DNA from: Megaera polyxenophila
GTDB lineage: Bacteria > Pseudomonadota > Alphaproteobacteria > Rickettsiales > Rickettsiaceae
Direction: 5' to 3'
Length of the DNA stretch: 64,000 nt
NCBI RefSeq assembly: GCF_029982035.1
Contig: NZ_CP104166.1
Coordinates: forward strand, 930,001-994,000
Shown in pieces: positions 1 to 8,592 of this stretch; positions within the stretch are counted from its first letter, which is position 1; each line of letters begins with the position of its first letter. Under the pieces are notes generated by a model. That model saw only the letters and a list, made by a program, of their open reading frames with translations. It did no database searches and was not told where the DNA came from. A program made the position numbers and the translations under genes.

Positions 1-173
1 TTCCTTACAGCAGGATCAAAAAGATTTTTTCCGAAGGAGATAAGGAAATAGCCAAGGCTTTCTGGATAATGTTGCGAAAAATATCTCCCAATCATAAGTA
101 TAATTCTGTTTACTATTGCCCTGATTGTAAAGAATTTGATTTAGAACGCAAAGGAAGAAAGATTCCTTGGTAA
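1..173 (+). CDS. IS91-associated small ORF, 3' part
   Basis: Only the last 57 codons lie in the window. The sequence matches the complete 84-residue ORFs at 3279-3533, 15069-15323 and 17289-17543. A CPDC pair near the C-terminus suggests a small metal-binding knob. The product precedes the transposase in every complete copy of the element, so it is probably an accessory protein. No function is assigned. Confidence 0.6.
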   Translation, partial: PYSRIKKIFSEGDKEIAKAFWIMLRKISPNHKYNSVYYCPDCKEFDLERKGRKIPW

Positions 174-604
174 GAAAACATTAACTATAAGTAATTTATG
201 GAAATAGTCGGTAAAGGAATATCTATAAAACATATTTTTCTAGACCGTGGTAATTGGTCTCGATTTCGCTAAAAAATACGGCAAGCTAAGATACGGCATT
301 ATTTTCAACGTCACTAAAGTTATATCGTGTGGAACGAAATATTTAGGATTTAAACGTTATAGCTGCCGTGATTGTAACCGCAATAAATCGTTAGCATTCA
401 GCTGTAAAGGTAGGTTTTGTTCTCGTTGTGGTAAGAAACAAACGGATCAATGGGTGAGTAAGGCTAGCAATGTTCTACCAAAAACACGATGGCAGCACAT
501 TACATTTACAATGCCGGACTCTTTATGGCCGATATTTTGGCTCAATCGTGATCTGTTTGGATTGATTTCCGGTATTGCAGCAGGAATTATTAAGGAGATA
601 GCTA

Positions 605-1733
605 TTAACCCACCAATTAAATACCCGACTTAGGCGGCATATTTTACTTCTTTCGCCTGAAATAATCTTTTGATATGTTCTGGGTTATTTTGCAGAGTCC
701 TTAGGTAAGATTTTAAATTCCCTTGGAGTTCAGATTTTGTAAGAGGTATATGTTTCCTATTTACATTTCTTTTTAAATCGTTGTTTAAATATTCATCCGG
801 ATTATGTTGCGGAGTATACGGAGGCAGAAAAAATAAAGAAATTTTCTTTTTATGTTTCCGAGTCCATATTTGTACTTTTTTGCTATGATGAACCTTGAGA
901 TTATCTAGGATTAAGAAGATTTTTTTCTTGGAGTATTTTACCAACCTCCGTAAAAATTCTATAAATACATTTGTTTTTAGTGTCTCTTCGTACAGCATAA
1001 ACCTTAGCTTACCGTTATTTGTAACAGTGGATATCATGTTTATACTAAATCTCTTCGATTTATGAATCACAACAGGGGTTTTTCCTTTTAAAGAATAGCT
1101 TTGTAATACCTGACACTCTTGTTTTATCCCTACTTCGTCGCACCAATGTATTTCTGCCTTTTCATATTCTGCTTGCTTGGCTATTGACGGATATTCTTCA
1201 TCTAACCAAAATTGAACCCTTTTGGGTTGCTGCTCATATGCTAACTTCTTTGGCTTTTGTGCAGTATACCCCCATCTTCTTAAATATTCGCCTATTGTAC
1301 TTAGGGGAAGAAAAAATCCACAATGTTTTTTGATGAGTGCATTAACTGATTTTCTTGACCATAATGCTGATTTGATATTGTGATCTTCTGGTCTAGAGAT
1401 ATTTACGTACCCTTGTATTATTTTACTTTGATCTTCGGTTATAAGCCTTTTCTCTCCTATCTTTCTACCTCTTAACTTCCCACTAATTGCGTACTTGTCG
1501 CCTCTCTTTTCCCTCCTTACCCATTCATTTACTGTCTGGCGACTCACTCCTATTAATTCACCTACCGACGATTGACTCTCTCCTCTTTTTACTAGTTTTA
1601 GAGCAATCTTTCTCATCGACGCTTGTGCGCTTATTGATAATTTCCTAAAATCTTCACTTTTTGACATTATTGCATTATACAAATTCCTTCCTTCTTGGCA
1701 ATAGTTATGTCGGGTATTTAATTGGTGGGTTAA
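605..1733 (-). mobile_element. IS630-family element, copy 1
   Basis: It is 1129 bp, with 25-bp inverted repeats beginning TTAACCCACCAATTAAATAC and a TA duplication at 603-604 and 1734-1735. Copies 2 (4278-5406) and 4 (28356-29484) are the same length and near identical. It is inserted in IS91 copy A and was therefore acquired after it. Confidence 0.95.
630..1667 (-). CDS. IS630-family transposase
   Basis: DDE transposase of the IS630/Tc1-mariner type, which inserts at TA. Residues 1-75 hold a helix-turn-helix (SVGELIGVSRQTVNEWV). The catalytic acidic residues are in IHWCDEVGIKQ, IFLILDNLKVHH and PPYTPQHNPDEYLNNDLK. The open frame continues upstream beyond the element (to 1802) into IS91 sequence. 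I chose the ATG at 1667, which gives 345 residues beginning MSKSEDFRKL and corresponds to 4344 in copy 2. It appears intact. Confidence 0.9.
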   Translation of the reverse strand: MSKSEDFRKLSISAQASMRKIALKLVKRGESQSSVGELIGVSRQTVNEWVRREKRGDKYAISGKLRGRKIGEKRLITEDQSKIIQGYVNISRPEDHNIKSALWSRKSVNALIKKHCGFFLPLSTIGEYLRRWGYTAQKPKKLAYEQQPKRVQFWLDEEYPSIAKQAEYEKAEIHWCDEVGIKQECQVLQSYSLKGKTPVVIHKSKRFSINMISTVTNNGKLRFMLYEETLKTNVFIEFLRRLVKYSKKKIFLILDNLKVHHSKKVQIWTRKHKKKISLFFLPPYTPQHNPDEYLNNDLKRNVNRKHIPLTKSELQGNLKSYLRTLQNNPEHIKRLFQAKEVKYAA

Positions 1734-2530
1734 TACAAAGAAAAATCTTGTGGTTGGTATATTTACTGCCTTACACACTTTCGGTAGAGATTTAAAACGC
1801 AATGTTCATATCCATTTATCGGTTACTTGCGGCGGTATAAATAGCAAAGGCAAGTGGCAAAAATTATTTTTTCCTGCCGAACCTATTAAAAAAATGTGGA
1901 GACATAGAGTCCTTGAGTTATTTCGCTTTCAATATATCTCAAGTAATTTGAAGTTGCCGTCCGCATATCAAAATGCTGAGAATTTTAATAACTGGATGAG
2001 TAGTTTATACGAAATCAGTTGGTATGTTTATTTACAAAAACCATCGGATGATCATAAACGCAACATAGAATATTTAGGGCGGTATATAAAACGCCCCCTA
2101 TTTCCGAGACAAGAATAGAAAATTACGACGGAAAGCAGGTAACGTTTAAATTTCTTGATCACTATAATAATACAATTGATCGCATAACTATGCCCGTGAT
2201 GCAGTTCATAGCTAGTCTGATTATGCATATACCAGATCGTTATTTTCGAATGATTAGGTATTACGGTTTTTTATCTAATAGAACTAGGGGCGTACAATTA
2301 CCTATCGTATATAAGGCAATTAATCAAATCGTTCATAAGAAAACTAAGCTCATTAGTTGGAGATTAATGATTTGGTTGAATTTTAAAATAGATCCTCTGT
2401 TTTGCTATAATTGCAATAAATGTATGAATCTGCGGCAAGTTTATTACGGTTTATCTCCGCCATTGTTATTAATAAGAACCAATGAATTATTATCAACGCC
2501 TAGATAACATCATTATGGCGAACACTTCTT

Positions 2531-3205
2531 TCACGTCTTGGCCACATAATTTGTAAAACTGAACCTATTTTTAGATAGATTCTGGCAGAGATTTTTGTAA
2601 AAGTGTTGATAATTTCTAATATTGTGGCTGGTAACTACATATTTATTAAACGAATTTTTAAAAAGCTGATTGATGATTTTTCTGGTTGCAAATTTTGAAT
2701 TTCCTATACTAAAAAATAATTTTTGCCACTTGCCTTTGCTATTTATACCGCCGCAAGTAACCGATAAATGGATATGAACATTACGTTTTAAATCTCTACC
2801 GAAAGTGTGTAAGGCAGTAAATATACCAACCACAAGATTTTTCTTTGTAGCTATCTCCTTAATAATTCCTGCTGCAATACTGGAAATCAATCCAAACAGA
2901 TCACGATTGAGCCAAAATATCGGCCATAAAGAGTCCGGCATTGTAAATGTAATGTGCTGCCATCGTGTTTTTGGTAGAACATTGCTAGCCTTACTCACCC
3001 ATTGATCCGTTTGTTTCTTACCACAACGAGAACAAAACCTACCTTTACAGCTGAATGCTAACGATTTATTGCGGTTACAATCACGGCAGCTATAACGTTT
3101 AAATCCTAAATATTTCGTTCCACACGATATAACTTTAGTGACGTTGAAAATAATGCCGTATCTTAGCTTGCCGTATTTTTTAGCGAAATCGAGACCAATT
3201 ACCAC
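2531..3205 (-). pseudogene. IS91-family transposase, copy B, chimeric and truncated
   Basis: The first about 160 residues match copies A, C and D, including the zinc ribbon and the HIHLS motif. After LFF (about 2721) the frame runs antisense into the 3' end of copy A and adds about 60 meaningless residues. The catalytic C-terminal part is lost, so this is a dead transposase. Confidence 0.85.
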
Positions 3206-3681
3206 GGTCTAGAAAAATATGTTTTATAGATATTCCTTTACCGACTATTTCCATAAATTACTTATAGTTAATGTTTTCTTACCAAGGAATCTTTCTTCCT
3301 TTGCGTTCTAAATCAAATTCTTTACAATCAGGGCAATAGTAAACAGAATTATACTTATGATTGGGAGATATTTTTTGCAACATTATCCAGAAAGCCTTGG
3401 CTATTTCCTTATCTCCTTCGGAAAAAATCTTTTTGATCCTGCTGTAAGGAATTGCTTGCTCTTTAGAAATGGCCTTAAGAGTTTTTACCGCTAATTCATT
3501 GACCAAATGCTGCTCAGAGTGCAAGTTACTCATAACTCAATTATATATTATCTTATGTATGTCTAACATTCAGTCTTTATAACTCAAGTTAAAACAAATC
3601 AAATACCAGTGTTATAATCCTCCATAAATATTTATCGGTCAAGAGTATCTTCTTTTAAGCTGCCACCGATAGGTGGCTTAT
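2721..3681 (-). mobile_element. IS91-type element, copy B, truncated
   Basis: Inverted relative to copy A. Its 5' end has the terminal hairpin (AAGCCACC...GGTGGC) next to a CAAG at 3682-3685 (read on the minus strand). The 3' half is missing: at about 2721 the sequence switches to the 3' end of copy A. Confidence 0.85.
3279..3533 (-). CDS. IS91-associated small ORF, copy B
   Basis: 84 residues, starting MSNLHSEQHL and ending in a CPDC-containing tail. One substitution (LQK for LRK) separates it from copies C and D. It lies between the terminal hairpin and the transposase, with a 73-base gap before the transposase GTG. The role is unknown, but its retention in all copies suggests it belongs to the element. 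Confidence 0.6.
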   Translation of the reverse strand: MSNLHSEQHLVNELAVKTLKAISKEQAIPYSRIKKIFSEGDKEIAKAFWIMLQKISPNHKYNSVYYCPDCKEFDLERKGRKIPW

Positions 3682-3685
3682 CTTG
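3620..3685 (-). repeat. IS91 terminal hairpin and CAAG target, copy B
   Basis: On the minus strand TACAAG is followed directly by ATAAGCCACC, a four-base loop and GGTGGCAGCTT. The same junction occurs at 15471-15475 and 17137-17141. IS91-family elements are known to insert next to CAAG/GAAC. Confidence 0.75.
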
Positions 3686-3731
3686 TACCCAGTAACAATA
3701 TCATACTATATTAGCCAGTCAATAGCTAAAA

Positions 3732-4004
3732 TTAATCTTCATAAACAACATCACGTTTGGCTATTGCAACTATTAAAATAATAAGTTTATTCTCTTCCAG
3801 TTTACAAATTATCCTGAATTTATCTACTCGATAACGCCATAAGCCTTTTTTATTATTTCTTAAGGCTTTCCCGAAAAGCTTGGGATGTTCAAGGTTTAAT
3901 ATATCTTTGTTAAGATAACTCTGCACTTTTTTTTGAGACTGTTTATCCAGTTTTTCGAGCTGTTTTTGAGCCTTTGTGTCAAATTCAATCTTCCAATAAG
4001 CCAC
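3732..4004 (-). CDS. relE: RelE/ParE-family toxin
   Basis: A 90-residue toxin of the RelE fold. RelE-type toxins cleave mRNA in the ribosome, and related ParE toxins block gyrase. Visible family features are the N-terminal strand WKIEFDTKAQKQLEKL, the central GLWRYRVDKFRIIC with arginines typical of the active face, and the final AIAKRDVVYED. It overlaps the antitoxin gene upstream by 20 bases, so the two are translated together. Length is normal and no lesion is visible. Confidence 0.88.
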   Translation of the reverse strand: MAYWKIEFDTKAQKQLEKLDKQSQKKVQSYLNKDILNLEHPKLFGKALRNNKKGLWRYRVDKFRIICKLEENKLIILIVAIAKRDVVYED

Positions 4005-4218
4005 AGTTCCTCTGTACTTCTTCCCATGAAACCCTAGGATTATTTTGTGCTAATACTTCTACTGCAGTATTATAATCTTCTATATCTTCCTGTAATTCCA
4101 AGACATAGCTTTGAATTGCCTTAAGGATGATATGACTTTTAGACCTCTCAGTTTGTTTAGCAACTTCTGTTAGTGCTGCATTTAAATCATCAGGTATTCT
4201 AGCTGTAATTGTACTCAT
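3985..4218 (-). CDS. relB: RelB/ribbon-helix-helix antitoxin
   Basis: 77 residues. The N-terminus (STITARIPDDLNAALTEVAK) is a ribbon-helix-helix DNA-binding domain, followed by an acidic toxin-binding tail ending WEEVQRNCGLLED. As in other RelBE operons it should bind and neutralise the downstream toxin and repress its own promoter. The ATG at 4218 has a purine-rich AAGGGG upstream. Confidence 0.85.
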   Translation of the reverse strand: MSTITARIPDDLNAALTEVAKQTERSKSHIILKAIQSYVLELQEDIEDYNTAVEVLAQNNPRVSWEEVQRNCGLLED

Positions 4219-4235
4219 AATTAACCCCTTTACTT

Positions 4236-4256
4236 ATGTATTAAGTATAAATACAT
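4236..4256 (-). promoter_or_regulatory. candidate RelB operator
   Basis: A perfect inverted repeat, ATGTATT (7-base spacer) AATACAT, 18 bases upstream of the relB start. It is placed as an autoregulatory operator would be. The IS630 end is only 21 bases further upstream, so the native promoter may have been altered. Confidence 0.5.
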
Positions 4257-4277
4257 TGTATTACACTTGTTATACTA

Positions 4278-5406
4278 TTAACCCACCAATTAAATACCCG
4301 ACATAACTATTGCCAAGAAGGAAGGAATTTGTATAATGCAATAATGTCAAAAAGTGAAGATTTTAGGAAATTATCAATAAGCGCACAAGCGTCGATGAGA
4401 AAGATTGCTCTAAAACTAGTAAAAAGAGGAGAGAGTCAATCGTCGGTAGGTGAATTAATAGGAGTGAGTCGCCAGACAGTAAATGAATGGGTAAGGAGGG
4501 AAAAGAGAGGCGACAAGTACGCAATTAGTGGGAAGTTAAGAGGTAGAAAGATAGGAGAGAAAAGGCTTATAACCGAAGATCAAAGTAAAATAATACAAGG
4601 GTACGTAAATATCTCTAGACCAGAAGATCACAATATCAAATCAGCATTATGGTCAAGAAAATCAGTTAATGCACTCATCAAAAAACATTGTGGATTTTTT
4701 CTTCCCCTAAGTACAATAGGCGAATATTTAAGAAGATGGGGGTATACTGCACAAAAGCCAAAGAAGTTAGCATATGAGCAGCAACCCAAAAGGGTTCAAT
4801 TTTGGTTAGATGAAGAATATCCGTCAATAGCCAAGCAAGCAGAATATGAAAAGGCAGAAATACATTGGTGCGACGAAGTAGGGATAAAACAAGAGTGTCA
4901 GGTATTACAAAGCTATTCTTTAAAAGGAAAAACCCCTGTTGTGATTCATAAATCGAAGAGATTTAGTATAAACATGATATCCACTGTTACAAATAACGGT
5001 AAGCTAAGGTTTATGCTGTACGAAGAGACACTAAAAACAAATGTATTTATAGAATTTTTACGGAGGTTGGTAAAATACTCCAAGAAAAAAATCTTCTTAA
5101 TCCTAGATAATCTCAAGGTTCATCATAGCAAAAAAGTACAAATATGGACTCGGAAACATAAAAAGAAAATTTCTTTATTTTTTCTGCCTCCGTATACTCC
5201 GCAACATAATCCGGATGAATATTTAAACAACGATTTAAAAAGAAATGTAAATAGGAAACATATACCTCTTACAAAATCTGAACTCCAAGGGAATTTAAAA
5301 TCTTACCTAAGGACTCTGCAAAATAACCCAGAACATATCAAAAGATTATTTCAGGCGAAAGAAGTAAAATATGCCGCCTAAGTCGGGTATTTAATTGGTG
5401 GGTTAA
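4278..5406 (+). mobile_element. IS630-family element, copy 2
   Basis: 1129 bp with the same 25-bp ends as copy 1 and TA at 4276-4277 and 5407-5408. It sits immediately upstream of the relBE operon and points away from it. Confidence 0.95.
4344..5381 (+). CDS. IS630-family transposase
   Basis: 345 residues, identical in translation to copies 1 and 4. It has the HTH region followed by the DDE residues in WCDEVG, LILDNLKVHH and NPDEYLNND. The ATG at 4344 (MSKSED) is preferred to the TTG at 4329. The gene ends 25 bases before the element end. Intact. Confidence 0.9.
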   Translation: MSKSEDFRKLSISAQASMRKIALKLVKRGESQSSVGELIGVSRQTVNEWVRREKRGDKYAISGKLRGRKIGEKRLITEDQSKIIQGYVNISRPEDHNIKSALWSRKSVNALIKKHCGFFLPLSTIGEYLRRWGYTAQKPKKLAYEQQPKRVQFWLDEEYPSIAKQAEYEKAEIHWCDEVGIKQECQVLQSYSLKGKTPVVIHKSKRFSINMISTVTNNGKLRFMLYEETLKTNVFIEFLRRLVKYSKKKIFLILDNLKVHHSKKVQIWTRKHKKKISLFFLPPYTPQHNPDEYLNNDLKRNVNRKHIPLTKSELQGNLKSYLRTLQNNPEHIKRLFQAKEVKYAA

Positions 5407-5586
5407 TATGTCAAAGCAAAAGTGTAATTTTGTCTTGATAAATTGTTTCAATTTCAGCAGCACAGGGCTATCTTTCTTATAAGAAGTTAATACTCTTATA
5501 AAATTAATATAAGCCCTGTACTTAACCAAAAGTATTTTACCGATAGTAAAAAATACAATTAATTGGGACAATTTCTTATTTTACAG
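5407..5586 (-). other. short open remnant with inverted repeat, no clear gene
   Basis: On the minus strand 5409-5571 is open for 54 codons but has no convincing start and is cut by IS630. It contains an imperfect inverted repeat at about 5463-5521 bounded by CAGGGCT and AGCCCTG. A similar opening, AGCACAGGGCTA, recurs near 46000. It may be a palindromic repeat of the type known in Rickettsia, but I cannot assign it to a family. Confidence 0.3.
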
Positions 5587-5844
5587 TTACAAATAGCGTT
5601 TTATTTCTTCAAGTTGCCCAAGTACATTTTGCGAATTAAACAGTAAATGTTCCTTCTGTGGAACTTGTCGTTCCAAAAATGACACTACTAAAACACAAAA
5701 TTCTCTTGGCACTACCACAAATTCATCATCGGTTTTTGATTTTAACCACATTGATAAACTATGGGTAGAAATATCATTAATCATACCCCAGAGAAGCTTG
5801 GATATTTCTTCTCGTGAAATAAAACGGTCTTTTATTGCAGTCAT
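5587..5844 (-). CDS. hypothetical protein, 85 residues
   Basis: Not recognised. I placed the start at the ATG at 5844 (MTAIKDRFIS) because a good ribosome binding site, AGTGGAGG, lies just upstream. A longer frame to 5877 would overlap that site. The protein is soluble, with predicted helices, VVVPREFCVLVVSFLE as a hydrophobic core and no signal peptide. It stands alone, downstream of the group II intron. Confidence 0.55.
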   Translation of the reverse strand: MTAIKDRFISREEISKLLWGMINDISTHSLSMWLKSKTDDEFVVVPREFCVLVVSFLERQVPQKEHLLFNSQNVLGQLEEIKRYL

Positions 5845-6089
5845 TTTTATACCTCCACTTCTCTTACAGAGAAACAAAGATATAACAAATTGGTAATATT
5901 TATTTTCTCGAATGATTTGATATTATTCAATATGGAATTGATATTGTCGTGATTTTTTGTCCCAAAGATTGTATCTTTACTTAAGGCAAAATTGTTGCTA
6001 TTAATTAGGTAGACGCCGTGATAATTTCTCTTCCTCTAATTTCCTCTTAATTTGTTAATTAAACGATCATTACCACGACATCCCCCGCA

Positions 6090-6122
6090 GAACCGTGCTT
6101 GCAGTTTTCCCGCACACGGCTC
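6090..6122 (-). ncRNA. group II intron domain V
   Basis: A 33-base catalytic hairpin read on the minus strand: GAGCCGTGTGCGGGAAAACT continues to GCACGGTTC. It has the conserved AGC...GTT arrangement, the paired GAGCCGTG/CACGGTTC stem and a GAAA tetraloop. It lies 31 bases downstream of the maturase stop. Confidence 0.85.
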
Positions 6123-6153
6123 TTCAATGGAACATTTGCTATAAAAGCTAGAA

Positions 6154-7455
6154 TTAATACATTGGATAGCATATCCTCGGTGTCGGTAATGGATTCCATT
6201 GTAGATATTTTAGATATTGGTCTAAATTCATACTTTTCTTCTGACTTCTACGATTTATCCATTTAAATACAATCAAAAAGATCTTATTATAAAACTGCTG
6301 AAGACAGCGATAATTACCGCTAATTCCAAAGTAATTATAATGTCCCGTTAATTTAGATTTGAGTACTGGCCACCATTCTTTAAGACGCAATTTATTTCGT
6401 ATTTGCTTTAACCACTCCTTAGTTTCTTTAAGTTTCCGACAGAGATTTTCTTTACTGGTCTTATGACCCATAATGAAATATCCTTGCCTACTCTTACCGC
6501 AATAATGCGTAAAACCAAGAAAGTTAAAAGTTTCTACTTTTTCTTTGCCTCTTCGAGCTTGTTTCCATACTTGTCGTCCAAATTTAAGCACTTTTGTCTT
6601 TTCTTCTGATACCTCTAGACCAAACTTTTCTAACCTTACGTGAAGTAATTTCAGAAAATTCTTTGCATCTTTTTCACTTTCACAACATACTACAAAGTCA
6701 TCACAGTAGCGTATTAGCTCCATGTGTCCTTTTGCTTGTGATTTAATTTCTTTCTTAAACCATAAGTCTAGTACATAATGAAGATAGATATTTGCAAGCA
6801 ATGGACTAATTACTCCTCCTTGAGGAGTTCCTACCTCAGTTGCTAACTGCTTTCCATCCTCAACTACTCCAGCTTTTAAGAATCTCCTTACTAACCATAA
6901 TAAATTACGATCAATTATTTTCTCCTCTAAACATCGTTGTAGCCAATAATGATTAACATTATCAAAGAACCCTTTGATATCTACTTCTACAATATAGTTA
7001 ATTGGTTTAGTCATAACCGCTTTGTCTAATGCTTTTACCGCATCATGACAGCTTAATTTATGTCTGAATCCATAAGATACATCCAAAAACTCTGCTTCAT
7101 AAATCTGTTCTAAGATCTTCTTTAGCATAATTTGAACTAACTTATCTTCAACTGATGGTATACCAAGTCCACGCTTCTCATTCTTACCAGCTTTTGGGAT
7201 ATAAACCCTCTTCACTGGTTTAGGACAATACTGCTTTGACTTCATGGATGCCACTAATTGACCAAGCCTTTCTCTTAAATTCTTGCCATAAGCTTCCACT
7301 GTCTCACCATCAATTCCACAAGCTTTATTAGCCTTTAGTTCTTGATAGCATTCTGCAAGATTAGCCTCATTTACATGATGTATTAACGATGTAAATTTTA
7401 GTTGTTTATCTTGCCTCGCTCTCCTAGCTATCTGATTAAGTTTAACCTGCATCAT
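6154..7455 (-). CDS. ltrA: group II intron reverse transcriptase/maturase
   Basis: 433 residues. An RT domain (about 30-300) has the TPQGGVISPLLANIYLH block and the active-site box YCDD, where YADD is usual. A maturase (GIIM) X domain (about 310-433) ends PTPRICYPMY. No HNH endonuclease domain follows, so mobility would depend on replication forks or single-stranded targets. It binds its intron RNA for splicing and copies it on insertion. The gene looks intact. Confidence 0.9.
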   Translation of the reverse strand: MMQVKLNQIARRARQDKQLKFTSLIHHVNEANLAECYQELKANKACGIDGETVEAYGKNLRERLGQLVASMKSKQYCPKPVKRVYIPKAGKNEKRGLGIPSVEDKLVQIMLKKILEQIYEAEFLDVSYGFRHKLSCHDAVKALDKAVMTKPINYIVEVDIKGFFDNVNHYWLQRCLEEKIIDRNLLWLVRRFLKAGVVEDGKQLATEVGTPQGGVISPLLANIYLHYVLDLWFKKEIKSQAKGHMELIRYCDDFVVCCESEKDAKNFLKLLHVRLEKFGLEVSEEKTKVLKFGRQVWKQARRGKEKVETFNFLGFTHYCGKSRQGYFIMGHKTSKENLCRKLKETKEWLKQIRNKLRLKEWWPVLKSKLTGHYNYFGISGNYRCLQQFYNKIFLIVFKWINRRSQKKSMNLDQYLKYLQWNPLPTPRICYPMY

Positions 7456-7991
7456 TTATTATAACCTCAGTGTATTATTATGACTGGTACTTAACCAGGC
7501 TTCCCATTGCTGACCGCTTCCCCATGTACATAGCTTTCCTATGCTCCAAGTACTATCAGTCAGTCTGACTTCTTCTGTATCATTTGCCAGTTCTCGCCTG
7601 TTTTGACTTGTCCCGACATACTCTTCCGAGAACACAGAAGATCTCCCAAGTTTACGTAAACTCCATCTCATACCATGCCACGGACTTTGACCCCGATAGA
7701 GTGAATGATAACTTACCTTAACGCCACCATTCATACTGCCTTCCGCATAATGCAAAAACGTCGGCCTCTATGATCTTGAATATTTCGGAGCTCAATACCT
7801 TCACTTTCGTTGCGGCCTGATATGTCCTTACCATTGGCTTCATTGTGTTTGTCACCTCCCACAATGCAATGGTTAGTTCTATGCTGGTGGTTAGCCTTTG
7901 CATAGGTCGGATTCTCACCAACTGATTCTTACGCACTTCCCTTGGCGCACTACATATAATTCTCCTGTTAAAGGTGAGTTGTTGAATTAAT

Positions 7992-8027
7992 GAGGATATT
8001 TAAGTCGTCGAAAATCTAAATATCCTC
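7992..8027 (-). terminator. hairpin upstream of the intron
   Basis: A perfect 11-bp stem GAGGATATTTA/TAAATATCCTC with a 14-base loop, 41 bases from the intron 5' end. Some group II introns insert next to terminators, but this hairpin lacks a strong T tract on either side. Its role is uncertain. Confidence 0.4.
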
Positions 8028-8117
8028 AGTCACAAGACATAAAAACGTTTGAAGTTCGTAGCTTCAGGAGTTTTTTTATGCCTTGCTTATAGATTAGTGT
8101 ATAAGGAAGAAATAGAA

Positions 8118-8150
8118 GTGTCAATACTTTTTTAAGAAAAATACTGACAC
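8118..8150 (-). terminator. probable transcription terminator
   Basis: GTGTCA...TGACAC form a stem of about 14 pairs (two G-U) with a run of six A/T pairs. It lies 8 bases beyond the stop of the winged-helix gene at 8158. The T-rich stem suits termination on both strands. Confidence 0.6.
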
Positions 8151-8157
8151 TATTAAA

Positions 8158-8460
8158 TTATTCTTTTTTTGTTTTTTGATAAGATTTGACTATAAAATCT
8201 ATTTTGTCTTGAGCTATTTTAAATAACCCCTTATTATTTTGATCTTTTTCTATAATTCCATCTATTTGTAATACATTAAGCGTAGCATAAATAGTAGACC
8301 TAATAACTCCTGTTTGTTTATGTAATTTTGCTACAGAAACATATACTAAATTATCAACAGCGTTATCTATTAAAGCACATAAAACTTTATTCTGATTATC
8401 TGTATATTTTCCATAATCAGCTATTGCTTGATACAGTATATGTTCATTCTTGTTATTCAT
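8158..8460 (-). CDS. winged-helix protein, 100 residues
   Basis: Residues 30-80 (VYVSVAKLHKQTGVIRSTIY, then LNVLQIDGIIEKD) form a helix-turn-helix followed by a wing, as in replication initiators and small transcription factors of mobile DNA. No catalytic domain is present. It stands alone, followed by its own terminator and flanked by an IS5 element. It may regulate a lost plasmid or integrative-element module. Specific function unknown. Confidence 0.6.
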   Translation of the reverse strand: MNNKNEHILYQAIADYGKYTDNQNKVLCALIDNAVDNLVYVSVAKLHKQTGVIRSTIYATLNVLQIDGIIEKDQNNKGLFKIAQDKIDFIVKSYQKTKKE

Positions 8461-8592
8461 AATGTTAATATTTATTATATTATTTTTTGTATAAAAATAA
8501 TACTTACTTTAAAAATTTACAATAAAAATCTTGATTTTTACGAAAAATGATCAATACTGTAAGTCACAGAGAGCTTATTTTCGCTCTCTATA

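Larger units (their letters stand above)
247..2507 (+). pseudogene. IS91-family transposase, copy A, interrupted and frameshifted
   Basis: Rolling-circle (HUH/Y1) transposase. The N-terminal zinc ribbon has CRDC and CSRCG pairs, and HIHLSVTCGG after the insertion carries the HUH-type histidines. The gene is cut at 604 by IS630; removing 605-1735 restores the reading of copy D. A second lesion lies near 2094, where one base is missing relative to copy D (17617-18747). The remaining frame runs from 2190 to 2507. Not functional. Confidence 0.85.
1..2720 (+). mobile_element. IS91-type element, copy A (left end outside window, split by IS630)
   Basis: First of four related IS91-type copies (others at about 2721-3681, 13658-15471 and 17141-18954). 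It carries the end of the small accessory ORF, the Y1/HUH-type transposase and the common 3' end ending near 2720. An IS630 element (605-1733) sits inside it at a TA. Its 3' terminus abuts the interior of inverted copy B, so one copy landed in, or recombined with, the other. Confidence 0.8.
6009..7950 (-). mobile_element. group II intron
   Basis: On the minus strand the intron begins GTGCGCC at 7950, a standard group II 5' end. It contains a maturase ORF and ends after domain V (6090-6122) and a domain VI helix: an 11-bp stem pairs 6072-6082 with about 6015-6025. The 3' end at 6009 (AC) is inferred. The first about 500 bases are ribozyme structure and the short frames there are not genes. It inserted in intergenic DNA. 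Confidence 0.8.

Noticed and set aside
1668..1802. N-terminal extension of the copy 1 IS630 transposase
   Set aside because: It lies outside the element, in antisense IS91 sequence; the other copies start at MSKSED.
7459..7936. Two open frames on the minus strand inside the intron
   Set aside because: They overlap the 5' ribozyme domains of the group II intron and resemble no protein.
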